Position numbers and translations under genes: made by a program. Below, in pieces: positions 11,885 through 21,589 of a DNA stretch of 64,000 nt; the first letter of the stretch is position 1; each line of letters begins with the position of its first letter. The notes beneath the pieces are model-generated. The model had not been told where the DNA came from and searched no databases. It worked only from the letters and a program-made list of their open reading frames with translations. Source of the DNA: Simmondsia chinensis (Eukaryota > Streptophyta > Magnoliopsida > Caryophyllales > Simmondsiaceae). The DNA lies in assembly GCA_018398585.1 (NCBI GenBank), contig JAGTTD010000007.1, forward strand, positions 31,648,911 through 31,712,910, given 5' to 3'.

Positions 11885-12590
11885 AGGTCTGTTTGAGATT
11901 ACTTATTTCTGGGAAAAAAATATTTTTTTGGAAAAAACACTTTCTAGAGATTTGACGGTGTTTGACAACTGTGAAAAAGCACTTTTTATTAAAAGTAGAA
12001 ACTATTTTTCTGCTTTTAAGCAGAAGCAAAAGCGAAAACTAAACAATTGAGAATATGTATATTTCAAATACCATGAAATTTATTAATATATTTAAAAAAT
12101 AATTTCTATATTTCACAAATAGTTTATATATTATAAAAAAAATATATTAAACATGAAAAAATTATTTTAATAATTAATAATATATTTATGGTATTTTGAA
12201 AATATTTTAAGTTTCTCATAAAATTAATTATTTTAAAAATATAGATAAAATATTTTAAATATTTAAGAAATATTTGTATCTTTAGAAAATATTTTAAATA
12301 ATAAAAAAATATTTTAAATATTTAAAAAATATATTAAATATTTAGAATGGTTCATGGGTGATTTTTTTCAATTATAAAAGACTTATGTTAGTATCCTTTC
12401 TAATAATTTTATAGAAACAAACACTTTTTTTTTAACATTGGTCAAATACTCACAATAATACCATAAGTGATTTTTTACTAGTTTGCCAAATAGAAACTAC
12501 TTATTTGAAATTACACTTTTTACAAAAGTGCTTTTATAAGAAGTGTTTTTGAAAAAAATAGTTTTTTTCATAGCAATCCCAAACAAGCCC
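11885..12590. mobile_element. Tourist-like (PIF/Harbinger) MITE
   Basis: A 706-bp AT-rich element flanked by TAA (11882-11884 and 12591-12593). The ends are inverted: AGGTCTGTTTGAGATTACT on the left, and GGGCTTGTTTGGGATTGCT in reverse complement on the right. The similarity continues inward as A/T-rich 'aaaaaacactt' blocks. No ORF. The 3-bp TSD and end sequence suggest PIF/Harbinger. hAT is the alternative. Confidence 0.65.
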
Positions 12591-12593
12591 TAA

Positions 12594-12844
12594 ATCATTA
12601 AATAATCAATACTTACATGTCTAAATAAGTTATTGAACTCCCAATCCGGATCTTTTAATATTACGATTTTATGATCCCACAATTGTTGATGGATCCGGAT
12701 CCTAAGTAAAATCTTAATTTTGCACAATCTTAAGACCCATTGATGTTAAACAAAACTAATGGATAGGATTATAATACGATTTTATGATTCTACCATTTCT
12801 ACCTCAATTATGTCAATGCATACATAAGAAGTTAAAAAGTAAAA
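12594..12844. other. AT-rich spacer
   Basis: No gene was seen. It contains 'tacgattttatgatcc' and 'acgattttatgattctacc' repeats that resemble 'gtagaatcttacgattttcg' at 13610-13630, possibly the ends of an older non-coding element. Confidence 0.3.
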
Positions 12845-12859
12845 ATTTCAAGCATATAT

Positions 12860-13012
12860 ATACATATATATATATATTTATACATGGTAAGGACGGGGGA
12901 GAGGGGAGTAAACCCCACAAACTCCTCAATTAAAGGCAAGTGGGAATCGAACTCAGGCCCTCCTGAATGGGTGCCGGCGATGCAAACCACTATGCCAACG
13001 CCCTAATGGGCC
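12860..13012 (-). mobile_element. tRNA-derived SINE with 15-bp TSD
   Basis: A 153-bp element. TSD ATTTCAAGCATATAT is at 12845-12859 and 13013-13027, identical on both sides. On the minus strand the head reads 'ggcatagtggtttgcatcg' (box A-like), then 'gagttcgattcccac' (box B-like), then a body with 'ttgaggagtttgtggggttt' and a C-rich run followed by 'ccttaccatg' and a TA-rich tail. A second copy of the same family is at 21808-21984. Confidence 0.85.
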
Positions 13013-13027
13013 ATTTCAAGCATATAT

Positions 13028-13330
13028 TGTAAACAAATTTAACTTTTTACACTTAAATAAAAGAAAGTTAAATTAAATGTTTATATATTCTCATGAAACT
13101 AAAATTAACTTAGTTTTAAGTAATAACCTTTTAAAGTTTTATTAGCAACATATACCTTGTAAGTTCTCATGATCTTTTGACCATATAATGACATATCTAT
13201 ATTATATGATAATGTATCATCATAGTTGATTACATTTCTTATGCATACTCTTATAGGTTGAGGTCTCATACAATACTTCGCGAATTATGCAACTGATTTT
13301 AATACCAAAAATAATTATATCATACATATA
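13028..13330. other. AT-rich spacer
   Basis: No gene, RNA or repeat structure was recognised in these 300 bases. Confidence 0.4.
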
Positions 13331-13335
13331 GTATA

Positions 13336-13608
13336 TGTCAAAGAACCAACATTCCCCAAAAAATTAAGCATGTGGGTTAAGGCCTAATAATATTTTATGC
13401 TCTAATATGCCATCTCACTCAAATGCTCATTAGGCTTGAGCGCCACCTTATAGCTTGTGCTTAAATTATTTAATATTGAAAGTGCGGATTATTAGGATTT
13501 GAACTCATGACTTCTTGGTTAACATAGCTCTGATACCATGTCAAGAACCAACTTTCCCGCAGATTAAACTAATAGGTAAAGGCCTGAGATTGATTTTATG
13601 CTCTAACA
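13336..13608 (-). mobile_element. TRIM retrotransposon (273 bp)
   Basis: Terminal direct repeats of 72 bp (13336-13407) and 70 bp (13539-13608) begin TGTCAA and end CTAATA/CTAACA in plus orientation. In minus orientation the element reads TGTTAGAGCATAAAAT... to ...TTGACA. The primer-binding site TGGTATCAGAGC lies directly inside the right LTR (complement at 13527-13538). Flanks are GTATA and GTAGA. There is no coding capacity, so it would depend on proteins from an autonomous element. Confidence 0.88.
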
Positions 13609-13922
13609 GTAGAATCTTACGATTTTCGATCCGATTGTAGGATTCCGATTCTATTAACCCCTAACGATCCTAAGTGGAAACCCGATTCTAACAACCTCAC
13701 AATTCTTTACAATCAGATTGAATTAGTTGGATTTGTGTTATATCAATTTTTGGGTCACTAAACTCTCCGCCATTTTCCTAATTTCCTGGGTCGAGTGTGG
13801 GTTGAAAATGGCCACCTAGATAAGCTTATTGAGCCTACTTGAACTCGGCTTGATAAGCTATCGAGCCTCCATAATGAATAAACTTGAGCTGTAATCGATT
13901 TCAAATACTAGTAGTTCATTAA

Positions 13923-14760
13923 ATGTTTAGTTCCTTTACAACCCTATTCCCAGACATTGAGGCCAAACCTAACCTAACTAGACTTTCTATGTCCCAACAT
14001 GGGTACACCACAAATCTTATAACCAAACACCACATGCATGATGCAAAACCTTCCCTTCCTTCTCGAGCACCCATATCCCAAAATGAGGGGAATTACTTTA
14101 GGACCCCATTAAAAACAAGAGTGTGGAAGGTGCACTTCAGTATCATACTATGACTCATTATGGTATTTGCGATTTATGCATGCTCCTAGGTGCAATCATT
14201 AGCAAGTTGTAAAGCGCATCCTATGTTATCTCAAAACCATACCTAATCATGCTCTCTTCATCCTTTTGAGATCTCGTACCACTATGGTCGCCTCTGTTGA
14301 TGCAGATTCGAGCGATTGTTCGAATACCTGACGTTCCACCACTAGGTATGCTTTTTTTCTTACACCCAATCTTATCTCCTGGCATGCCAAGAAAAAAAAC
14401 CTAATGTTTTCAAATCCACCAATGAGTCTTAGTACTGAGCCATGGCCTAAGCCGTAGTTGAAAGTGACCGGGTCTGTTATCGCAACATGATTTTTTGTTG
14501 TTTTGGCCCAATCTTGGTGTACTATGATAACGTTTCTGCCTCTTATCTTGTGGGTAATCCCATTTCCAACGATCATAGCAAGCATGTTAATGTAGATTTT
14601 TACTATGTCAAAGGAGAAAGTTTTAAAAGGTGATCCCTCGGTTAAATATACCCTCGCCACCAAGCAAGTTGTTAACATGTTTGCCAAGAGTTCCTCTACT
14701 AATTGCTTCAATTATCACAAAGGTAATCTTCACATGACTTTTCCCGTTCATATTGAGGGG
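13923..14760 (+). pseudogene. Copia RT end and RNase H remnant (unit B)
   Basis: The first 230 bp read in one frame as the end of the copia RT ('FPDIEAKPNLTRLSMSQHGY', 'LITKHHMHDAKP'). Then follow RNase H pieces: 'QVVKRILCYL' near 14190-14230, 'VDADSSDCSNT' near 14297-14330, 'NLISWHAKKK' near 14365-14400 and the 'VYYDNVSASYLVGNPIS' block near 14518-14570. Frameshifts and stops occur throughout. Paralogue of 7202-8075. Confidence 0.65.
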
Positions 14761-15751
14761 TCTTTTTGAGGATATTATATCTCTCATGATGTTGTTAGAG
14801 GTAATATTATATCCTCATTTAGTTCATCCTAGATCTAAATATATGTTTATCTTGATTGTTTTCCCTTCTCTATATAAAAGGGTCTATATACCTTTTTGTT
14901 GGAAATGATGCAAGTCTAGATGTTTTAAAATCTTACTTCTTCATAAAACCGCATTCCATATTAGAAAATCATTTAAGAGATATTCACCTAAAATAAGGAA
15001 ACTCAAGTTAACTTTTTGAATAAGATTAAAGGTGAGAAATAGATGGGAATGATACGCACATGCCGTCCATGATGCTGGGCTAGGCCGGGCTCGGGCATGG
15101 GTGTGAATGTTCTTTTTATAGAAAATATTTTTCATTTTCTCTAAAAATGTTGCGACAAGGAAATAAGAATCGTGTCGCTTCCTGAAAGGAGATTTCTTTT
15201 CTACAAAATGCCATTTACTCCTTGTTCAACTATGACTTTATTATTCTTACTGTTGGGATTGAAGGCTGGTGATAGTTGGGGTTGAAGGAACCCCTTCCCA
15301 ACAATCACCTTCATTCCTGTATAAACTCACCAATTCTAAGGTTTCCAGTATCTAAAGATAAACAATGTTTTGCACTTTCTTTCCATACTTAAATCTCACT
15401 TAATTTTTGAGCAAAGTAACTAGCCCCACTCCTACCTAGCACCTAACGAGTGCACATTAGATGTTGGATCGTGTTAATCCCGGAGGACAACCATTGACGA
15501 TATTGTGTACACTCGAGTAGCAATAAATGCCTTTTAGAACAACGCCATTTTCACCACTACATTGTATCCATGTTTTTAAGATCTTCTAATTATGTCTTTA
15601 ATTGCTGTGTTTGATTCTTACTGCTGTTGTTTACAATTTTTCTAGCAACCTTCGTTCATTCACATAATATACTTCCTTTCTCTACTTTTACAACAAATAA
15701 GATCAAGGCGCGGCTATTACAAACCCCGAACCTATGTTCGCATTTAGAGGT
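14761..15751 (+). other. LTR-like and non-coding spacer (unit B)
   Basis: No gene was seen. It matches 8076-8930 in order, including 'tatataaaaggg' at 14871-14882, a GGGCTCGGGC-rich spot near 15080-15100 and the 'cgcttcctgaaaggagatt' block near 15176-15195. Confidence 0.4.
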
Positions 15752-16498
15752 GTGTGATTCAATTTAATTCAAGTCTTCCATCCGACATAGAAAATTTGGA
15801 GGTGGGAAAGCCTCTTTATATGCCCCGTCACCTTGGACTTGGTAAAGTATTGTGGGCCCAAAGTGGGCTTGATAGGCCACACGTAAGCGCTCACATAGCC
15901 TCCATGTGGGGTCGGCCAGTGCATCGCTGTGTGGTGCAATGTGGTGTGGACTATGTCTGACCCTAATTTTTATTTTTACATTCATTATATTTATAGTCAT
16001 TGCAACAAAAACTGAATTCGAGAGAATTCCTTCTTGGCATAGCTCGAGACAGCAAGCTCAAGCTCGAGATTTCAACCTTACGCCATACTGAGCTCGTGAT
16101 ATCACTGTTGACTAATTTAACCACCCATTCTTTACATACTTGCGCATTCTTTGTTTAAACCATATTCTTATCTCCTCAATATCTGCCTGCGTTTCATGTT
16201 AAGGGCTTGATTTCTCGCCCTCTTTCCATGGCTAGTAGTTACCCTAACGAATAGATTTGTACTTATAAGTTTAGTGCCTTGTAAGACTGATTAAGACACA
16301 AAAATATACAGCCAAAAAAAAAAAAAAAAAAAAACCTCATCCTCTTCTCTCATACTACCTTGAAGTTACTCTCCTTTCTCTATTACTGAACAAGTAGGGA
16401 CGTACTGCAGTCCATTACCTGAGAGTACGATCCTGTGCTGGGTGCCATGTTAACCTTAGGAGTAGGAGTGCCAGTGATGCCGTTTGTATTGCTTCGAG

Positions 16499-17503
16499 TG
16501 TTGAGACATAGACACTACTTGTTGTGTCTTTCGTTATGGCTCAGCGAGATTTGAGACAAAGAGTTACAAATCGACAAAGGTTACAGCACAGGAAAGAAAG
16601 ACTACAGGATAAAACACATGTGAAATAAAAATACCAAATGTAACATGGGTTCAAACTCCAAAAAAATGGTCCTAATCTACGGCTCCTTATTTCTAGAGAA
16701 ATATATCCACTATTATGATTATATGATAAATTACAAACTAAGAACCAAACACATAAACGAATTACATAGGAAATCCTAGGCTTCTAAGTCAGAAACCTTG
16801 ACTATGAATCAGAGGATGTAGCCTATCCACTCACCATAACCACAATCTATGCTTAGGAACTGGATAGGAAGCTAAGTTTAGGGTTTTAAGAGAGCAATAG
16901 AGGATGAAGGGAAAACAAAGGAGAAAAAAACAGAAAAATGAACTCTCATTTTCTCTCTGTTAAATCATCTCTTTTGTACTCGTTAAGCCTCACCCGCATT
17001 GTGCCTCACAATGGTTGATAAGCATCTCATATGACGGTCCAGATTCACCCAAAAAACACAAAATGTCAAACATATCATATGCCGGTCCAGATTCACCCAA
17101 AAAACACAAAATGGCCGTCACCAGGACGACACGCGTCCTAGGGGAGCATAACAGAGGAGCGACACATGTCATGTCCCACAAACGACTTCAGGGCTTCTGT
17201 AGCGATGCAGGCAAAGCGAGAAGGGGAACGGGCAAGCAAATATGCCCAACAATCAGAGGCATAATGGTCCTTGACCAAAGTGCCAAAATTTTCAAAATCT
17301 GGACGGAATGAACCCTGCTTTTCTGTTTATTCACATTCATGCCACTGCTTTAAATTGAATCATGCTTTAGACATAAAACGATGCATTTTGCTTTCCCCAT
17401 TTGTTGAGACTTTGCATTTTTGTCCTTATATATAGATTCAATACTTGATATAATCCTATGTATTTTAGAAATAATTAGTATATATAGGAACCAATGTTCA
17501 ACA
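16499..17503 (-). mobile_element. Probable solo LTR
   Basis: A 1005-bp insertion into R3, seen by alignment with R2. It starts TGTTGAGACATAG and ends GTTCAACA, so its termini are TGTTGA/TCAACA. No ORF with a domain was found. Minus orientation is favoured by a TATATATA near the right end, read leftwards. The expected 5-bp TSD is not clear (TCGAG against AATGG), so the class is uncertain. A 48-bp tandem duplication lies inside at 17027-17122. Confidence 0.5.
17027..17122 (+). repeat. 48-bp tandem duplication
   Basis: Two copies of a 48-bp unit that contains 'ggtccagattcacccaaaaa' start at 17027 and 17075. They differ at a few bases. Confidence 0.9.
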
Positions 17504-17853
17504 AATGGCATGAATGACTTAGGGCAGTGATGAACCCCACATCACAACAACTTGCCTCGGTTTGATCTTTCTTCTCTATCATCATCCGAGTGTACACTAC
17601 TATGGTAGGCGTTGTATTAACCCTAGGAGCCGGAGTGCTAGTGATCCCGTTTGTACTTATGTGAGGGGCATAAAAACGACTTAGGAAAATGGTTGACTCC
17701 ATGACGCGACAACTTCCTTTGCTTTGATCGCTCCTCTCTATTTCCCCTTCATTATGTCTTTTAATTTTCTATGCTTGAGTCCATTTTGTCTAAGTTCGAG
17801 GTATATTTTTTTTCAGTTCACTTCCTATTTGAAATCTCTCTGTCAGTCAGTTC

Positions 17854-18467
17854 TGAAAGGGATAAAACTTAACAAATTTGATATGCTCTGATACCAATTT
17901 GTTGGGAAAATCTTAATACGGAAGCGTGAACCCTGATAACTTGATCCGATTCAAATAATATGACTCACACAAACGAGAAGTAAACAAATATATGGAGAAA
18001 GAAAGAACAAACACGAACACACAATATTTACGTGGAAACCCCTCTACAATCGAGAGGGGAGAAAACCACGGGCGGAGATGGAGATTCTTTATTGATACTG
18101 AACAGAAGAATTACAACGACACTTTTTCAGAACGAGATCTATGAAAGAATTACAAATCACTTTCTCTTAACTCTCGTAGCACTCGAATATCTTGGAGGAA
18201 TTACAAAATTACCTCATTCTTAATGGCGACGCCTCACTCTTAATTTGGGTCGCAATTGTGACAAAACCCTACGACCTAATTTATAGGCGCAGGCCGGGGA
18301 GGTCCCGATCAATCGGGAAACACCCGATCGATCGGCCCTCTAACTGCCTTAAAAAGCCCGAAATTTCCTTAAATCACCCGATCGATCGGGCTTCCTTCCC
18401 GATCGATCGGTGACCCTACGGCAACCCCATAAAACTAAAACAAGTAATTTGAGACATAAACCTAACA
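17854..18467 (-). mobile_element. Copia-type LTR with PBS and a stub of the second LTR
   Basis: TSD AGTTC is at 17849-17853 and 18468-18472; the uninterrupted site is seen near 9985-9995. On the minus strand a 568-bp LTR (TGTTAGG... to ...CCCAACA, 18467 to 17900) is followed by a Met-tRNA primer site (complement GCTCTGATACCA at 17885-17896). Then comes a 31-bp stub whose end (TGAAAGGGATAAAACTTAA in plus) resembles the LTR terminus. Best read as a full element whose interior and most of the second LTR were deleted. GATCGATCGG-type palindromes occur at 18325-18412. Confidence 0.75.
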
Positions 18468-18472
18468 AGTTC

Positions 18473-19258
18473 GAATTTTGTTTTACCCCATCTCGAGTTA
18501 GATTTATCTATCTCGAGTTTGCTTTTCTGGTTAGCCATTTACTTGATTTTCCAACAACTCCCAGCATACCCCATCCTAAATTGAAATAAGGTCAAGGTCG
18601 TCCCATGAAGAACCCAAATCTTCACCATACCCCACCCTCAATCTTGCAGTCATGTCACTTAGATTCAAACATAAATCTCACCATACCCCACCCTCAATCT
18701 TACAGTCATGTCACTTAGATTCAAACATAAATCTCACCATACCCCACCCTCAATCTTACAGTCGTATCACTTAGATTCAAACCTAAATCTTAATCGCATC
18801 AATTAGATTTGCTTCAACCTATCTTTTAGTGCTAGCTAAATTCTTTGATCTAGTTGGCTCTCACCTTTTGTTTTTGCTTATGTCATCAAAAAATGTTTTT
18901 TTTTTTTTTAAATCGCCTTTAATAATAATTAATTTTCATTTAACTATCACAACTTTTCAATCTCTCAAAAAATTGCCTTCAAAAGTTTGAATTTTTTTCA
19001 ATCAACCATTTATGTTAATGTCCTTAGTTTTATATATTGAGACCACACATGTAGTATTACATTTTCTAATATAAAAATAGGAAGATAAAAACATATGTTG
19101 ATGGCGGCGCCCTTGATATAACAATATACCATTAAATAGTCTCTCTGTGCAGGTTTGAATCCCATGATATGCTTGTAGGTATGAAGATTTGTACCAATGT
19201 ATAGAGCCACCTTAAGAGTACAATGCTTTAGCAACTAAGAGTTAGAATTTGGGGATAA
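18473..19258. other. Unit B spacer with triple tandem repeat
   Basis: No gene was seen. It matches unit A 9995-10067 and 10309-10870. A 56-bp unit containing 'caccataccccaccctcaat' is repeated three times at 18623-18790. Unit A has only one relative of it. Confidence 0.6.
18623..18790 (+). repeat. Three tandem 56-bp repeats
   Basis: Unit starts at 18623, 18679 and 18735. The units are nearly identical, so the expansion is recent compared with the divergence of units A and B. Confidence 0.92.
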
Positions 19259-20100
19259 TGTGCTTCAATTTTGGAGTCTTTTATGTTTTCACCCTAATTC
19301 CACATTGAAATTCTAGAGTAGAAGAGTTTAGTTTATATACCTTCTTGTTATTGCACTTGGTAAAGTATTGTAGGGTCTAGAGTGGGTTTTGTGAACCACA
19401 CACGCGCGTCCGCCCGCCATCCTCACCGAGCTGGCGCGTCGCAGTGTGGTGTGATGTGGACTTTTTCTAATCCAGACTTTTATTTTTACAACTCTTGTGT
19501 TTGTTTAAGTTGTCGTAAACCAACTCGAGTTGAGTCCTAGTCCTGGGTAGTGCTTGAGGCTTTTGGCTCAAACCTATGTTGTCCCTCTTGAGTGGACTTC
19601 GAGGGTGTTGCCTCGAGGTACCACCATGTCACCTGTCTCAAGGCTCGAGGCTACGAGCTCAAGCTCGAGTATGCGTTTTGACCGCGTCTCTTCCCGCTCT
19701 TTCCTTAATTGATTTTTTATAATTGAACGGATTTTTAGGTGATCTCATATCAACCACTTTCCTTATTTGAGACGGATTCTTTGCAATGATCTTTTACTTA
19801 ACCTCCAAGTATTTTACTCTATAAATACGGTGGTTTAGGGTTATGTTAAATATACAATTCACTTATGAAAATACAGAATTTCTCCTTCTCCTTCACCGTT
19901 TACTTTTCTCTGTCAATATTCTCTCCTCTGCTACTGAGCAAGTTGGGGCGTACTCCAACTCATCTCTCCGGAGTACACTGCTGAGTTGGGTGCCATGTTA
20001 AACCCTGAGAGTCGGAGTGCCGCTTGTCCAATTGTACCTTTGTGGGGGTATAAACGACTTAGGGCAGTAGATTCGCTACGGCGCAGCAATTTCTTCAGTT

Positions 20101-20336
20101 ACCAACACGCTGTCACCGGATCCCATTAGAACTCCGAAGTTAAGCATGCTTGGGCGAGAGTAGTACCATGATGGGTGACCTCCTGGGAAGTCCTCACTCT
20201 CGGGTTGGGGGCACTGGGAAACAGCCTCTCTTCAGGTTAACACCCTGAATGGGGAAGGCTGCGTACATCCGCCCCCCACAGACCCTGCGTAGGCGGGAGC
20301 CCTTGAGGCACTAGGCATGCTTCTTTATCTCTTTCC
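20101..20336 (+). mobile_element. 5S rRNA-headed SINE, copy A
   Basis: A 236-bp element. The head (20101-20197) follows plant 5S rRNA from about nucleotide 13 ('accaacac') through 'caccggatcccattagaact', box A, the intermediate element and box C to 'gggaagtcctc'. The body then reads 'gggaaacagcctctcttcag', 'ggaaggctgcgtacatccg', 'gaccctgcgtaggcgggag', and a pyrimidine-rich tail follows. Flanks CTTCAGTT (20093-20100) and CTTCTGTT (20337-20344) are a probable TSD. The R6 copy near 62700 shows the uninterrupted sequence. Confidence 0.85.
20137..20197 (+). promoter_or_regulatory. Internal Pol III promoter of SINE A (5S type)
   Basis: Box A-like 'aagttaagcatgcttgggc' starts at 20137. It is followed by the intermediate element 'gagtagtacc' (20157-20166) and box C-like 'gatgggtgacctcctgggaa'. 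In 5S genes these bind TFIIIA. Near-consensus sequence suggests the promoter may still be competent. That is inference only. Confidence 0.7.
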
Positions 20337-20450
20337 CTTCTGTTCTTTCATAAAAGTCGCTTTCTTTCATCTTTTTTGTAATCTCGAAATCAATTATATT
20401 AACAAAAGAGTTATATTTTGGTCACTCATTCACCTATTACACTAACACTA

Positions 20451-21110
20451 AGCTAAAATTGACATGTGCTATATGTTTTCCATAATTTTATACATAAACT
20501 AAACAAAATCACACATGTAACCCAAACAAAATACTAAGGATATTAATATAGGTTGGTTGATTGAAATATTTAAACTTTTGAAGATAATTTTGTAAAAAAT
20601 AAAAAAATAAAAACTTACAATAGTTAAGTGAAAATAACTACATTTAAAGATGACTTTCTAAAAAAAATAACCTTTGAAAAAAACGAAATTTCAAATTTAT
20701 TAGTTCGAGAGATACGCTATCACATGCTACAAAGTTTTCATAGAAATTTGAATATTAATTAATATAATATATTAGTTGACTCGTTTGCAAATGTCAGTAA
20801 TTCACTTAATCACGAATTTAATTTCAAAGTTTTTATGAACATCACAAGTTTGAAACTAACACAGAATGTTCACTGTGCAAAGAGCGATGCACCTAAGAAT
20901 AAAATTAAAATTAATAAGATTTTTGGTCAACCATTACATAATCCATAGTTAGATGTCTAAATAAAAGATTTACTTACCCAATTATTTACAATCAGATTCA
21001 ATTAATTGGATTTGTGTTATATCAGGTCTGAATCACTAAACTTGCCACTCTTTTCCTAATTTCCCAATTCGGGTATGGGTCGAAAATTGCCATCTAGCTA
21101 CCTATGAGTG
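20451..21110. other. AT-rich end of unit B
   Basis: No gene was seen. It matches 10880-11274 and 11827-11870 across the empty site of the hAT MITE, then 13690-13800. Confidence 0.5.
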
Positions 21111-21589
21111 CAAGCAAATCAAATGTTTAATAAATACTCATGTTCAAGATCGGTGAAAAGTTGATTATGAAGTGTGATTAGGGGTGTGATAAGTAAATGA
21201 GTTGAGTTCGAGCATGTTTGATAAGCATTAAAGTTACGAAACAGTAGTTTGCAGTCAAACGCTTGCTAAAACTCTTTAATAGCTCCATCGAGAGCTTGTT
21301 TATTGCTCAGTATTAGCTAGATGATTATTCAATGGTAACTCGTTAATAACTCGAACAACTTAGTTTGGTAGAAAGCACAAATATGTAGCTACTTTGGCTC
21401 AATAGTGATAACAATCTCGAAGCAGCACTATTATTGGATAATTTTTTATCGTATCAAACTCAAACAAAATTTCAAAAAATTGATTAAGGCTCGACTTGTA
21501 CTTCTATGCGTTAAACCTTATAAAATTTTAGTTTGAACAAGGGGTGTTTAACTGGAGTTATTAAAAGAATAACACAAATGGGTAATCAA
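21111..21589. mobile_element. hAT-MITE-like non-coding stretch
   Basis: 'attaggggtgtgataagt' followed by 'gagttgagttcgagc' near 21178-21215, and Ser/Leu-codon-like GAGCTCG motifs further in, resemble the ends and body of the MITE at 6655-7193. The right end lies near 21540-21560 ('aacaaggggtgttt'). Boundaries and TSD were not resolved. Confidence 0.4.

Larger units (their letters stand above)
7080..13800 (+). repeat. Tandem segmental duplication, unit A
   Basis: The order MITE remnant, copia RNase H, LTR-like DNA, R-family repeat, AT-rich spacer, then 'caatcagattgaattag' near 13692 is repeated directly in 13800-21110 at clearly diverged but alignable identity. The junction falls inside the MITE remnant near 13800. 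Unit A alone has the 5S-headed SINE (10073-10303), hAT MITE (11283-11818), Tourist-like MITE, tRNA SINE and TRIM. Confidence 0.65.
15752..17853 (+). repeat. R-family repeat, copy R3 (split by an insertion)
   Basis: The 5' part (15752-16498) and the 3' part (17504-17853) are separated by an LTR-like insertion at 16499-17503. The 5' part has 'ggtaaagtattgtggg', 'gtgtggactatgtctg' and a poly-A run (16315-16334). The 3' part has the second 'gccggagtgctagtgatccc' block. It aligns with R2 throughout. Confidence 0.5.
19259..20450 (+). repeat. R-family repeat, copy R4
   Basis: Begins 'tgtgcttcaattttgg' and runs through 'cgcgtcgcagtgtggtgtga', a 'ctataaatacgg' TATA-like box at 19811-19822 and the 'gagagtcggagtgccg' block to 'ggtcactcattcacctatta'. 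It is absent from unit A at the matching place. 'ctaagagttagaatt' lies before it and 'ctaagctaaaatt' after it, a possible imperfect target duplication. SINE copy A is inserted near its 3' end. Confidence 0.5.
13801..21110 (+). repeat. Tandem segmental duplication, unit B
   Basis: Direct copy of unit A: MITE remnant, copia RNase H (13923-14760), spacer, R-family repeat, AT-rich spacers and the 'caatcagattcaattaattgg' end near 20990. It carries its own later insertions: LTR elements at 16499-17503 and 17854-18467, and an extra R copy with a SINE at 19259-20450. That makes it longer than unit A. Confidence 0.6.

Noticed and set aside
20101..20197. A 5S rRNA gene
   Set aside because: It lacks the first 12 or so and the last few 5S nucleotides, stands alone and is fused to a SINE body. 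The same is true at 57454-57548.
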